From an uncultured Chlorobiaceae bacterium (GTDB lineage: Bacteria > Bacteroidota > Chlorobiia > Chlorobiales > Chlorobiaceae): DNA of 64,000 nt. Below the pieces are notes generated by a model that ran no database searches, had not been told where the DNA came from, and worked only from the letters and a program-made list of their open reading frames with translations. The translations under genes were made by a program, and so were the position numbers. Numbering within the stretch: the stretch's first letter is position 1; the number at the start of each line of letters is the position of its first letter. The DNA lies in the NCBI GenBank assembly GCA_903895195.1, contig CAITSZ010000012.1, positions 1 to 64,000 of the forward strand, written 5' to 3'. This document shows, piece after piece, positions 1-9,059 of the stretch.

Positions 1-62
1 AAGTAATGCTTTTCAATGCCAAGCAAGTTGTCGGCCTCTTGCTGAGTTAAAATAAAACTCAT
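1..62 (-). CDS. 5' end of an unidentified gene, cut by the window edge
   Basis: An ATG at 62 opens a minus-strand frame that runs to the window edge without a stop. It encodes about 20 residues starting MSFILTQQEADNLLGIEKHY. A purine-rich stretch (AGGATAATCAGG) lies just upstream. The N-terminus resembles small uncharacterised proteins often found beside toxin-antitoxin genes, which fits the neighbourhood, but twenty residues are too few for a family call. Confidence 0.4.
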   Translation of the reverse strand, partial: MSFILTQQEADNLLGIEKHY

Positions 63-489
63 CCTGATTATCCTGATAATTTATCGAATACAAGGAAAGG
101 TAAACTCCAAAGCAACACAAATCAAAGGGCGCCTTATTGTAAAGGTTAAAGAAACTGTGAACAGTTTAAAATACGCCATATAAAAAACTTCTCACATACT
201 CATCTTGATGAATTTAAAACGTATTTTCCTCAAAACCAACAGAATGATTTTTTATTCGGTAGTAGTTGCTGAAAGGAAAACTTGCGTCGAAATTTCTTTA
301 CCATTATTCCTCCGACGACCAAATCAAACCATTAGCTGGAGGGAATAGGGCCAATAGGACTTATAAATGATTGGGTTGGTGGGGGGAGATCCCTCACAGG
401 AGTTCGGGATGAGTGGAGGCGGGATTCGGAATCAGAAGCTTACAGAAACGTCAGTCTGGAATTTGTTGATAGCTCCCAGGCGCCAAATG
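63..489. other. Intergenic region with one copy of a flanking repeat
   Basis: No convincing open frame or RNA gene is visible. The only structured part is the repeat at 353-408, described separately. The rest is AT-rich and unremarkable. Confidence 0.5.
353..408. repeat. Direct repeat, copy 1, left flank of toxin-antitoxin patch
   Basis: The stretch starts with AATAGGACTTATAAATGATT and ends with GAGTTCGGG. It recurs almost unchanged at 3040-3094 in the same orientation, with a few substitutions and a one-base indel. The two copies bracket the DprA-like pseudogene and both toxin-antitoxin pairs. The GGACTTATA core also belongs to the short intergenic repeat family seen elsewhere in the window. 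Confidence 0.75.
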
Positions 490-859
490 CTATTGGTCTT
501 CATTTAAAAATAAGTCCAGACTAACCGGTTTCTTTGCTGGAATCGGTGAGTAAGAATTATTAAATACTGCCTGAAACGCATCAGGAGATTGAGGTTCAGG
601 CCATGGTAATGCTCCTTTTGAACGCAAGGCATCGAGACCACTTGAAGAAACTCCCGTTGATCGCACATAGACAGGAACCAGCCTGAGCTTGTCAAGTTGT
701 TCGGTTGCACCGGCCCAAGTACCGCCCTTATTGATATCAGAACTTACAACCAACGAGGCATCGGCCAAGGCATAGATCAACTTATTTCGCTGCATGGCCT
801 GCAATCAAGGGCGCTGTCAGCAGGAGAATGGCTTTTGTATTCAAGGAGAGTTTCTGCAT
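490..859 (-). pseudogene. DprA/Smf-like protein with internal deletion and frameshift
   Basis: Two pieces of one gene are joined. The first, 859 down to 782, starts [21 protein letters not shown], which matches the N-terminus of DprA-like (Rossmann, DNA-processing family) proteins, and stops after 25 codons. The second, in another frame and ending at 490, carries the DprA-type segment [20 protein letters not shown] followed by GGTWAGA. The middle, expected to be roughly 200 residues or more, is missing, so the junction lies near 785-805. No functional product is likely. Family identity rests on recognised motifs; intact relatives are DprA paralogues often carried in accessory regions. Confidence 0.75.
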
Positions 860-1065
860 CGTTATTCAGCTGTATTAAGCCTAACCAAAGCAGGCCCAAA
901 ATGAACCGAAAAAACAAAGACTATCGGGAAAATGATTAAGGATAGTCCGGTACCTATTCGCTTTGTAAAACTCAAGAGGTTACTTGCCTGCATAATGTCC
1001 CCATCGGGCCGTTATGGCGCCTAAATAATTAGACAGAAGGCAGTACTCTAATGTTACCCAGCATA

Positions 1066-1596
1066 TTATTCTGTAATCAGGTAAAATTCCTCAGAGAAAT
1101 CTGGACTACCGGGGCAAACTCCCAGATCCGATTCGCAGTAAACAACAAAGCGGCGAGCGGTTTGGTAAAGGTTACGCGTCAGGGTATTCAAGGTATTAAA
1201 ATGCTCAGCAACATCGTCATAGTTGATTTCATAGTCATGAGCCGCAAGATTTCTTGCTGTTCGGGCGACTTGCCAGTCTTCGATCGAACTGATTACCTGG
1301 TTTTTTTCAAAGATAGCCAGCACTTTAAGGAAACCGTCCGCTTGCTCACCCGAAAGCAACAAACTGTGGCGCATGGCTGAACCCAAAGTGTCTTGGAGCT
1401 TGGCAAAACGTTCGTTGATTGCGGCCAAAGCTTCAAAGAGATCGGTATCTTTTTTTTGCGCCGTCAACACCAAGCCAGTCAGCGGCCATTCGATAGCAGC
1501 GTGAGATGCGTTGAGAAAATAAACGCATCGTTGGATCGCCTCAAGCAGATTGGCAAGATGCTGTTTTTCTCTCGATAACAAGTTGTGCGGCATCAT
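1066..1596 (-). CDS. HEPN-domain toxin of a HEPN/MNT pair
   Basis: This 176-residue all-helical protein lies six bases downstream of the nucleotidyltransferase gene at 1602-1904. Near residues 114-119 it has R-N-L-A-A-H, the RX4H motif used by HEPN ribonucleases, followed by D-Y-E. In characterised HEPN/MNT pairs the HEPN protein is an RNase toxin and the MNT partner neutralises it, in some cases by AMPylating a tyrosine near the motif; the Tyr in HDYE would be the candidate. Order (MNT first, HEPN second) and spacing are typical. Function is inferred from family and context. Confidence 0.8.
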   Translation of the reverse strand: MMPHNLLSREKQHLANLLEAIQRCVYFLNASHAAIEWPLTGLVLTAQKKDTDLFEALAAINERFAKLQDTLGSAMRHSLLLSGEQADGFLKVLAIFEKNQVISSIEDWQVARTARNLAAHDYEINYDDVAEHFNTLNTLTRNLYQTARRFVVYCESDLGVCPGSPDFSEEFYLITE

Positions 1597-1601
1597 TGGA
1601 T

Positions 1602-1904
1602 TTATGATGTGATTTCCAATAGTTTGGCTTGTGCAAGTACCATGGAAACAAATGGATTGTCTTGAGAAAACGGATTTTTGACCAGAATATCAACAGGAAG
1701 GTTTAGTTGCTGTTCCAAAAGAATTTTAATACGTGCACGGTCCAGCAAACTGACAGCCGGTGCTGGTTCGAGCAGCAGATCAATATCGCCGCCATGTCGC
1801 GTGTCGTCAAGCCGTGAACCATATAGCCAAACGAGCGTATCCTCTCCAGCAACACTACGACTGGTATTAACAATAGTGTTGATTTGTTCTGTTGTCAAAC
1901 GCAT
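1602..1904 (-). CDS. MNT-type minimal nucleotidyltransferase antitoxin
   Basis: A 100-residue protein with the polymerase-beta-like signature: G-S-R-L-D-D at about residues 30-35, then GGDIDLLLE, giving the GSX(8-10)DXD metal-binding pattern. The length is normal for MNT proteins that pair with HEPN toxins. It is cotranscribed with the downstream HEPN gene. It likely protects the cell by adding AMP to the HEPN partner or by binding it. Confidence 0.82.
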   Translation of the reverse strand: MRLTTEQINTIVNTSRSVAGEDTLVWLYGSRLDDTRHGGDIDLLLEPAPAVSLLDRARIKILLEQQLNLPVDILVKNPFSQDNPFVSMVLAQAKLLEITS

Positions 1905-2218
1905 TTTTTTCTTCCTCTATAGCGACTATACCCGTCCGATCAGGATCGATTGCCTAATGATATTTTATAAGTATAACCAAAAAATTGATTTTATCAGTCC
2001 AAACCCTTCGTCCTGGTGATGAGAAAAATTGAGTTCAGCGAGGGGTTGTTTGGAGAAAGTGTACGATATGAATGTCGTCCCCTACTTTCGGCGATGGCCG
2101 GCAGACTCAATATCGTCTACGAATTCGAGCAGGGGTCGAAGCCGGAAATGTTCTGGAAAATACGGAAGGATCGTGATGTCAAACATAAATTTTCATTCGT
2201 TGGCTGTCAGCGAAAGTC
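1905..2218. other. Intergenic region, no supported gene
   Basis: It separates the two toxin-antitoxin pairs. Overlapping plus-strand frames between 2016 and 2282 look like chance: no recognisable domain, competing frames, and overlap with the HigA-like gene. A short fragment, AATTGAGTTCAGCGAGGGGT near 2028-2047, recurs in altered form near 3007-3026. Confidence 0.45.
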
Positions 2219-2575
2219 TCAATACTCTCTGATCAGGACTTCTGCTGGGATGTTGAGCGTTTTTTGCAGTGTTCGGATTTGACGGATTGATAGAGGTCTT
2301 TTGCGGTTCATTATTTCACTTGCCCGGCTTTTGGAGCCGATTATTTTTGCCAAATCGCGTTGATTAAGATTCATCTGATCCATTCGAAACATAATTGCTT
2401 CTATCGGATCAGGGAGATCAAAGGGAAAATGGGCCTCTTCATACTGCTCGACCAAAATACCGAGGATTTCGAGTTCATCACCCTCCGTGGTACCAAGCTT
2501 GGCTGAAAAAATTGCCTCCATACGATGAAGAGCATCCTTGTAATCCAGTTCGGTCTTTATTGGTTTAATTTCCAT
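2219..2575 (-). CDS. higA: HigA-type helix-turn-helix antitoxin
   Basis: Starting at the second ATG (MEIKPIKTELDY) gives about 118 residues, the usual length for the HigA/YddM-like group; the longer frame would begin inside the upstream toxin gene. The C-terminal half holds an XRE-type helix-turn-helix (NLNQRDLAKIIGSKSRASEI, about residues 69-88). HigA binds and neutralises HigB and represses the shared promoter. Here it follows the toxin gene directly, the toxin-first order characteristic of hig loci. Confidence 0.82.
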   Translation of the reverse strand: MEIKPIKTELDYKDALHRMEAIFSAKLGTTEGDELEILGILVEQYEEAHFPFDLPDPIEAIMFRMDQMNLNQRDLAKIIGSKSRASEIMNRKRPLSIRQIRTLQKTLNIPAEVLIREY

Positions 2576-2588
2576 ATCACACTCAGTT

Positions 2589-2948
2589 CTAAATTGTCGT
2601 TGCATCTATGGTATCGTATTCAGCATGAGTACCGACAAAACGGATGAACACCTGCCCATAGTCAAAATTAATCATTGTTATCAGGCGATACTTGTTGCCT
2701 TTGATGTTAAACACTACCCGATTGTGGTTTAGAATACTCGCCGAAGGGTAACGGCGCTTAAGAATATCAGGCGACTGCCAGCATGCTTTTTCGGCTTCTT
2801 TAAACCAGGCTTTCAATGGCTGTTCAGCATCTTTATGCCTCATCCAGAAATCTACGAGTGTTTTCCGTGAAATGACTCTCAACTCTTCATGTGGATATCG
2901 TTTGCCTACAATATACAAAGTTCCCGAATCGGGAACAACGGCATTCAA
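2589..2948 (-). CDS. higB: HigB-type mRNA interferase toxin
   Basis: The protein matches the HigB_toxin family: RVISRKTLVDFW near the start, then the central segment around LKRRYPSA and the C-terminal FIRFVGTHAEYD. The family normally begins at MRVISRKTL, so the true start may be the TTG at 2882 (97 residues) rather than the ATG at 2948; AAGAG lies directly in front of that TTG, which leaves the start unresolved. Family members cut translated mRNA at the ribosome. The gene precedes the antitoxin gene with a 13-bp gap. Confidence 0.8.
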   Translation of the reverse strand: MNAVVPDSGTLYIVGKRYPHEELRVISRKTLVDFWMRHKDAEQPLKAWFKEAEKACWQSPDILKRRYPSASILNHNRVVFNIKGNKYRLITMINFDYGQVFIRFVGTHAEYDTIDATTI

Positions 2949-3268
2949 GGGAAATATTCAAATGCGGCAGGGAATTGTAAAGCTGAGGGTTGCAGTACAG
3001 AGAAATATTGAGTTCGGCGAAGGGTTGAGACTATAGGGAATGGGACTTATAAAAGATTGGGTTGGTGGGGGGAGATCCCTCACGGGAGTTCGGGTTGACG
3101 AAGGGGCAAATTTGAAGCAGTATGAGGATTATTCTCCTTTGTGTGAAGAATATTCTCCATAACTTACCCTCACAGAATTCGTTAGCTCAGCAATACCGGC
3201 ATGAACGGTGAATGGCACGCTTTATGTTACAATAGATGGTGATCGACAACTTATCGTTTTGAAGTCCT
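2949..3268. other. Intergenic region with second flanking repeat copy
   Basis: It contains the repeat at 3040-3094. Between 3121 and 3160 there is a small internal duplication (ATTATTCTCC / ATATTCTCC) ahead of the copper operon. No gene is supported; the promoter of the downstream efflux operon is presumably here but no clear boxes stand out. Confidence 0.45.
3040..3094. repeat. Direct repeat, copy 2, right flank of toxin-antitoxin patch
   Basis: Near-copy of 353-408 in the same orientation, sharing the run GATTGGGTTGGTGGGGGGAG and the following ATCCCTCAC and GAGTTCGGG. The pair spans 2.7 kb of accessory genes and could have served as homology for gain or loss of the patch. Confidence 0.75.
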
Positions 3269-4594
3269 ATGAAAAAGCGTCTGGCAGTTGCCTTACTTAT
3301 CCAGTTATCTTTTATACCTGCACTGGCATGGTCGGCAGAGGTGAACGGCCCGGTGGAAGAGATTGCGGCTCTTGTCAGCACGGCACTCTCCAGCAACCCT
3401 GAATTGAAGGCTTCGGAAGCACGGTGGAAGATGTTTGCCAGTAAGGCGAAGCAGGCTAAGGCGCTGGATGACCCGATGGTGATGTTCAGGCTGCAGAATA
3501 TGCTTACCCGTGAACCGGGGGTGTTTAACCTGGATCCCACGTCCGCTAAGGTTGTCGGCATTTCGCAGCAAATCCCCTTCTGGGGGAAACGCTCTTTGCG
3601 GGAGAAAGTTGCTCTGAGCGAAGCTGAGTCTTACAAGTGGGCATTTGAAGAGCGGAAGCTTGAGCTAAAAAAAATGGTGAAGGAGAGCTATTACCAGCTT
3701 TGGGCTGTGAAAAAGATGCTTGGGATTATTGACAAGAACCTGAAAATCCTCTCTAATTTTCTGACCATTAATGAGTTGAAGTACTCGGTCGGTCAGGGTG
3801 TGCAGCAGGATATCTACAAGGCGGGGCTTGAAAAGTCGAAGATGCTTGACTTGCAGATTTCGCTACAGCAGCAACGCAAAAGTCTGGAAGCCAACCTTAA
3901 TTATCTTCTCTATCGACAGGGCAATACACCGATCGGGACTTTTGCGGATTTCACACTCCCCCGCGTCTCCCTTTCGCGAGAACAGTTGATCGAGATTGCT
4001 CTCAATAATCGCCCTCAGTTGAAAAGTCTGGCGAGTCTCGTCAACAAGGCTGAAGCGTCGCGCAGTCTGGCAAAAAAAGAGTCCTACCCTGATTTCAATC
4101 TCTCGGCGGAGTATATGTTCCGCGAACCGATAACAACCGGCATGGCTACTGACCCGGGGTACAACATGTTCAGTGTCGGTCTCTCCTTCAATCTGCCCAT
4201 CCAGCTGCAAAAGCGGCGGGCAATGGTGGCGGAATCAACCTTTGAGAGAAGCATGGCCACTGAGGAGCTGAATGCCTTGAAGAACAGCATCAGCTATACC
4301 ATCAACGACATCCTTGCTCAGCTTGACCGTCGAGGTCAGCAGGTGGAACTCTACAAAGGGGGAATTATCCCACAATCAGAACAATCGCTGGAATCGGCTC
4401 TTATCAGTTACAGGGTCAACAAGGTGGATTTTCTGACGCTGCTCGACAGCAGAATGAACCTCTTCAACTATGAGCGGGAACTGAATGAGTCGAAGGCTGA
4501 ATATATGATGAAGCTGGCGCAGCTTGAGGCTGTGGTGGGCAGTGAGGTGACAATCATACCTGCAGCAGCGGCATCTGAACCTCCGAATAATTAA
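3269..4594 (+). CDS. CusC/TolC-type outer-membrane efflux protein
   Basis: A 441-residue outer-membrane factor with an N-terminal signal peptide (about residues 1-22) and two long alpha-helical/coiled-coil halves typical of the OEP family. It is first in a three-gene operon with a periplasmic adaptor and a CusA-type RND pump, so it likely forms the exit duct of a tripartite copper/silver efflux complex. The gap to the next gene is 19 bp. No lipobox is seen, unlike E. coli CusC. Metal identity is inferred from the adaptor and the neighbouring copper genes. Confidence 0.87.
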   Translation: MKKRLAVALLIQLSFIPALAWSAEVNGPVEEIAALVSTALSSNPELKASEARWKMFASKAKQAKALDDPMVMFRLQNMLTREPGVFNLDPTSAKVVGISQQIPFWGKRSLREKVALSEAESYKWAFEERKLELKKMVKESYYQLWAVKKMLGIIDKNLKILSNFLTINELKYSVGQGVQQDIYKAGLEKSKMLDLQISLQQQRKSLEANLNYLLYRQGNTPIGTFADFTLPRVSLSREQLIEIALNNRPQLKSLASLVNKAEASRSLAKKESYPDFNLSAEYMFREPITTGMATDPGYNMFSVGLSFNLPIQLQKRRAMVAESTFERSMATEELNALKNSISYTINDILAQLDRRGQQVELYKGGIIPQSEQSLESALISYRVNKVDFLTLLDSRMNLFNYERELNESKAEYMMKLAQLEAVVGSEVTIIPAAAASEPPNN

Positions 4595-4613
4595 CAATAC
4601 CAACCTGAGAGTC

Positions 4614-5870
4614 ATGGCACTGAACAAGAAATTCGCAATTCCTCTGCTGATTATTCTGCTTGCAATTGCTGCAGGCGGAGGCTGGTTTTTGTGGCAGAAT
4701 AAAGAGGGCGGCAAGGCGGCTGATACAAAACATATCCACCAGCTCTATACATGCTCCATGCATCCTTTTATCATAAAGGAGAAACCCGGTCTTTGCCCTG
4801 TATGCGGCATGGAGCTTATCAAGAAAATAGAGAGCGCTGTAAAAGGAGTCGTTCAGCCAGCTGGAGAGCCAAAGAGGGCTGACCTGCACGAGCAGGTTTC
4901 GCTCTCTGAGAAGCAGCGGGTCATGGCTAATGTCGCGACGACAGGGGTGAAAAATGAAACCCTGAACAAGGAGATCAACGCTGTCGGCATTGTGCAGTAT
5001 AATCAGTCGCGGCAGGCAAAAGTGACCGCATGGATTGCCGGCCGTCTGGAGAAACTTAATGTCAACAGTATCGGAGCCTTTGTCAGCAAAGAGAAAGCTG
5101 TGGCTGAGATATACTCCCCTGATCTTGTTGCTTCGCAGCAGGAGTACCTGCTTGCTCTTAAAAGCCGTGAACAGCTGAAGAATTCACCGATCGCTTCCAT
5201 TGCTCAGAATGGCGACGGTCTTGTTGCATCGGCCAGACAACGACTGCTGCTCTTCGGGGTCAAGGAGGGGCAGATTGCTGAACTTGAGAAGAGTGGGAAA
5301 CCAAATATCAGAATCCCGATTTATTCGCCTTTTTCGGGCGTGGTGATTGAAAAAATGGTTCAGCAGGGACAGTATATCGCCATGGGTGAGGCTCTCTTCA
5401 ATATTGCTGACCTTTCAAGCGTATGGGTTGAAATGGAGATTTATGAGAATGAAGTTTCTAACATTCACCTTGGTCAGCAGGTGGAAATACGGTCGCAGGC
5501 TTTCCCCGACAAGCCTTCAACCGGCAGGATAGCATTTGTCTATCCTTTTCTCGATCCAAAGACCAGAACGGTCAAGGCCAGGGTTGAACTGGCTAATCCC
5601 GGCATGAAACTGAAGCCTGAGATGTTCGTTAATGCGATCATCAGGGTGCCGCTCTCCCCTTCTCTTGTTGTTCCGGTTACGGCTCTCATGAATACCGGCA
5701 AGCGTCAGGTTGTCTGGGTGGAGAGCTCACCGGGGATGTTTGAATCGCGGACGGTTCAGGTCGGGCAGCAGTCGGGAGAAAAAGTTCAAATTTTATCGGG
5801 CCTGCAATCCGGCGACAAGGTGGCTGTATCGGGCGGATACCTTATTGACTCTGAATCACAACTGAAATGA
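4614..5870 (+). CDS. CusB-type periplasmic adaptor with heavy-metal-binding domain
   Basis: A 418-residue membrane-fusion protein. One N-terminal membrane anchor (about residues 9-26) is followed by a small metal-binding domain at 45-69 with YTCSMHP and CPVCGMEL, the signature found in CusB/CzcB-like adaptors and copper-handling proteins. The rest is the barrel-sandwich and beta-barrel adaptor fold (IYSPFSGVV, then VEMEIYENE). Family members accept Cu(I)/Ag(I) and pass it to the RND pump. Its stop overlaps the start of the pump gene by 4 bp (ATGA), indicating translational coupling. Confidence 0.88.
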   Translation: MALNKKFAIPLLIILLAIAAGGGWFLWQNKEGGKAADTKHIHQLYTCSMHPFIIKEKPGLCPVCGMELIKKIESAVKGVVQPAGEPKRADLHEQVSLSEKQRVMANVATTGVKNETLNKEINAVGIVQYNQSRQAKVTAWIAGRLEKLNVNSIGAFVSKEKAVAEIYSPDLVASQQEYLLALKSREQLKNSPIASIAQNGDGLVASARQRLLLFGVKEGQIAELEKSGKPNIRIPIYSPFSGVVIEKMVQQGQYIAMGEALFNIADLSSVWVEMEIYENEVSNIHLGQQVEIRSQAFPDKPSTGRIAFVYPFLDPKTRTVKARVELANPGMKLKPEMFVNAIIRVPLSPSLVVPVTALMNTGKRQVVWVESSPGMFESRTVQVGQQSGEKVQILSGLQSGDKVAVSGGYLIDSESQLK

Positions 5871-8800
5871 TAGAAAAGATCATAGAGTATTCCGCCAGGA
5901 ACCGGGTTGTTGTGCTGATGTTTTTTGCCCTTGTGATTGCCTGGGGCGGATGGTCGGTCTATAACACGCCGGTTGATGCAATTCCTGATTTGTCCGATAA
6001 TCAGGTGATTGTTTTTACCGATTACCCGGGCCGGTCACCGCAGGTGGTGGAAGACCAGGTGACCTACCCTCTTGCGGTAAACCTGCAGGGGCTGCCGCAG
6101 GTTCGTGCCGTTCGGGCATCGAGCGCCTTCGGCTTCTCGATGATTTATGTGATTTTCGAGGACAAGGCTGACATTTACTGGGCGAGAACAAGGGTGCTTG
6201 AGCGGCTGAACTACGCCGCGTCGCTTCTTCCTACGGGAGTGGTGCCAACGCTTGGGCCTGACGGTACGGGTGTCGGGCATGTGTTCTGGTACACCATTGA
6301 GGGGAAGGGGTATGACCTGGAGCAGCTCAGAACCCTGCAGGACTGGTTTGTGCGCTACCAGCTCAACACGGTGCAGGGAGTTGCGGAGGTGGCATCAATC
6401 GGCGGATTCGTGCGGGAGTATCAGATTGATCTTGATCCGCACAAGCTCTTTGCCTACGGCATCAAGGTGGGTAAAGTGATGGAGGCGGTTAAGGGTTCCA
6501 ACAAGGATGTGGGAGGACGGCTTATAGAACAGGCTGATGCCGAGTACCTGATACGGGGAAGCGGATACGTGAAATCGAAAGCTGATCTGGAGAACATTGT
6601 GGTCGGGGCTGACATGCGCGGGACACCTGTCTATCTGAAAAATCTTGGCACCGTCCAGATTGGCGGAGCGATACGGCGCGGTCTTTTGGAGATGAACGGT
6701 GAGGGGGAGAAGGTTGGCGGTATTGTAGTGATGCGGTATGGTGAAAATGCCAAAGAGGTTATTGACCGGGTGAAAACAAAAATAACGGAGCTGGAGAAGG
6801 GGCTGCCTCCGGGCGTCAGGATAAAGGTCGCCTATGACCGTTCCGACCTGATATCGAGGGCGGTGGATACCCTGAAGGAGAACCTGCTGGAGGAGTCAAT
6901 TGTTGTCTCCCTGGTCATTCTGGTTTTCCTGCTCCACTTTCCAAGTGCGCTGGTGATTGTGCTCACCCTGCCGATTTCGGTGCTGATTGCGTTTATCACG
7001 ATGAAGCTCATGGGGGTGACATCGAACATCATGTCGCTTGGCGGTATTGCCATCGCAATCGGCGTGCTGGTTGACGCCGGGGTTATTATGGTGGAGAACT
7101 GCTATCGCCACCTCTCGGAAATGCCGCCGGAGGTGAGAGCCATAAAGCGGCTGGAGGTGATCATTACGAGTGCCAAGCAGGTCGGGCGGGCGATATTTTT
7201 CTCTCTGGCGATTATTGTGCTCTCGTTTGTACCGGTCTTCATGCTGGAGGGACAGGAGGGCAAACTGTTCCATCCACTGGCTTTTACCAAGACATTTTCG
7301 ATGATGGGGTCGGCCATTATTGCCATAACGCTGGTACCGGTGCTGATGTTCTTCTTTATGCGGGGTAAGATGCCTCCGGAAAGTTCGAATCCCGTTTCAA
7401 CCTTTTTTATCAAACTCTATTCGCCGGTTATCCGCTGGGTGCTGAAATGGAAGAAAACCACCATTGGCCTTAATCTGCTGGCTCTCGCCATTGCAGTGCC
7501 CCTGTTCATGAATCTCGGTTCGGAGTTTATGCCGCCTCTTGATGAAGGTTCGCTGCTCTATATGCCGGTGACCCTGCCCAACGTTTCAATAACGGAGGCT
7601 AAGCGGATTATCCAGGTGCAGGATACCATCATTAAAAGCGTGCCGGAGGTTGAGCATGTGCTCGGTAAAGTTGGCAGAGCAGAGACTTCCACTGATCCGG
7701 CTCCGGTATCGATGTTTGAGAGCATCATCATCCTGAAGCCGAAAGCGGAGTGGCGCAAAGGAGTGACGAAGGCGGACATTGTTGCGGAACTGGACTCAAA
7801 GCTGCAGCAGACAGGGGTGCGCAACGGGTGGACGCAGCCGATCATCAACCGCATCAACATGCTCTCTACCGGTGTGCGTACTGACCTTGGGGTGAAGATA
7901 TTCGGCAATGACCTGAATGTGCTCAAGGATCTTGCAATTCAAGCTGAAACAATCTTGAAACCGATCAACGGGGCGGCTGACGTGGTGGCTGAACGGGTTA
8001 CCGGAGGCAACTATCTGGACATTGATATTGATCGTCAGGCAGCAGCCAGGTACGGGGTGAGTGTGGGTGATATTCAGGATGTCATAGAGACTGCTCTCGG
8101 CGGTGAGATGCTCTCCACCACGGTTGAGGGGCGCAACCGCTTTCCGATCCGCATCCGATACCTGCGGGACTACCGTGATAACATTGACTCAATCCGGCGC
8201 ATTCTGGTGGGCGGTATGGAGGGAAGCCAGATTCCCCTGTCGCTGGTGACGAAGCTGAAACTGTCGACCGGTGCACCTGAGATCAACAGTGAGGGGGGGC
8301 TGCTGCGTTCGCTGGTCTATCTTAACGTTCGTGGTCGCGATATGGGCGGCTTTGTAACAGAGGCGAAACAGGTTCTGGAACAAAAGCTTAAGCTTCCAGC
8401 GGGTTATTATGTGACATGGTCGGGACAGTGGGAGAACCAGATTCGTGCAAAGGCACGGCTGCAGGTACTGATTCCGCTGGGCATGGTGATTATCTTTATA
8501 CTGCTCTATTTTACCTTCCATTCGGCCATTGAAGCTTCCATGGTGATGCTTTCGGTGCCTTTTGCTCTTGTGGGCGGGGTTTACTTGGTATCGGCTCTGG
8601 GATATAACCTATCGGTTGCGGTCTGGGTCGGGTTTATCGCCCTTTATGGAATAGCTGTGGAGACCGGGGTTGTGATGGTGATTTACCTGCACGAGGCGCT
8701 GGACAAGAAACTTGTCAACGGGCCCTGCACTGAACAGGATATTTACGATGCTGCATTTGAGGGGGCGGTGCTTCGCCTGCGGCCGAAACTTATGACGGTG

Positions 8801-9004
8801 GCTGTGGCTCTTCTGGGACTGATTCCGATCATGTGGTCAGTTGGTACAGGTGCCGATGTGATGAAGCCTATTGCTGCGCCGATGATAGGAGGGATGATTT
8901 CATCTGCTGTGCATGTTCTGATTATGACACCGGTGATTTTTGTGCTGATGAAAATACGGGATCTGAAAAAGGGGCGGCTGCACCATTCGGGCATGAAACA
9001 CTGA
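5867..9004 (+). CDS. cusA: CusA/CzcA-type heavy-metal RND efflux pump
   Basis: A 1045-residue inner-membrane RND transporter, full length for the HME subfamily. Visible signatures are the N-terminal helix followed by NTPVDAIPDLSDNQVIV, VTYPLAVNLQGLP in the porter domain, and the central helix block with GGIAIAIGVLVDAGVIMVEN. The DAG-containing helix carries the acidic residue of the proton relay. The protein exchanges protons for metal ions taken from the periplasm. The DLSDNQV version of the N-terminal motif is typical of Cu/Ag (CusA) pumps, which agrees with the copper ATPase downstream. Confidence 0.92.
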   Translation: MIEKIIEYSARNRVVVLMFFALVIAWGGWSVYNTPVDAIPDLSDNQVIVFTDYPGRSPQVVEDQVTYPLAVNLQGLPQVRAVRASSAFGFSMIYVIFEDKADIYWARTRVLERLNYAASLLPTGVVPTLGPDGTGVGHVFWYTIEGKGYDLEQLRTLQDWFVRYQLNTVQGVAEVASIGGFVREYQIDLDPHKLFAYGIKVGKVMEAVKGSNKDVGGRLIEQADAEYLIRGSGYVKSKADLENIVVGADMRGTPVYLKNLGTVQIGGAIRRGLLEMNGEGEKVGGIVVMRYGENAKEVIDRVKTKITELEKGLPPGVRIKVAYDRSDLISRAVDTLKENLLEESIVVSLVILVFLLHFPSALVIVLTLPISVLIAFITMKLMGVTSNIMSLGGIAIAIGVLVDAGVIMVENCYRHLSEMPPEVRAIKRLEVIITSAKQVGRAIFFSLAIIVLSFVPVFMLEGQEGKLFHPLAFTKTFSMMGSAIIAITLVPVLMFFFMRGKMPPESSNPVSTFFIKLYSPVIRWVLKWKKTTIGLNLLALAIAVPLFMNLGSEFMPPLDEGSLLYMPVTLPNVSITEAKRIIQVQDTIIKSVPEVEHVLGKVGRAETSTDPAPVSMFESIIILKPKAEWRKGVTKADIVAELDSKLQQTGVRNGWTQPIINRINMLSTGVRTDLGVKIFGNDLNVLKDLAIQAETILKPINGAADVVAERVTGGNYLDIDIDRQAAARYGVSVGDIQDVIETALGGEMLSTTVEGRNRFPIRIRYLRDYRDNIDSIRRILVGGMEGSQIPLSLVTKLKLSTGAPEINSEGGLLRSLVYLNVRGRDMGGFVTEAKQVLEQKLKLPAGYYVTWSGQWENQIRAKARLQVLIPLGMVIIFILLYFTFHSAIEASMVMLSVPFALVGGVYLVSALGYNLSVAVWVGFIALYGIAVETGVVMVIYLHEALDKKLVNGPCTEQDIYDAAFEGAVLRLRPKLMTVAVALLGLIPIMWSVGTGADVMKPIAAPMIGGMISSAVHVLIMTPVIFVLMKIRDLKKGRLHHSGMKH

Positions 9005-9006
9005 AC

Positions 9007-9035
9007 AAAAAAAAAGCCCGGCGGTTACCGGGCTT
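9007..9035 (-). terminator. Rho-independent terminator of the Met-rich protein gene
   Basis: On the minus strand an AAGCCCGG stem pairs with CCGGGCTT around a 6-base loop and runs into a T tract of nine. It lies just past the stop of the minus-strand gene ending at 9060. On the plus strand no T run follows, so it does not clearly serve the RND operon. Confidence 0.85.
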
Positions 9036-9059
9036 GCTGGAGAGTCGCTGAAAAGGGAG

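Noticed and set aside
2016-2282. Plus-strand open frames of 67 and 88 codons between the two toxin-antitoxin pairs
   Set aside because: They overlap each other and the HigA gene, have no recognisable domain and no good start signals.
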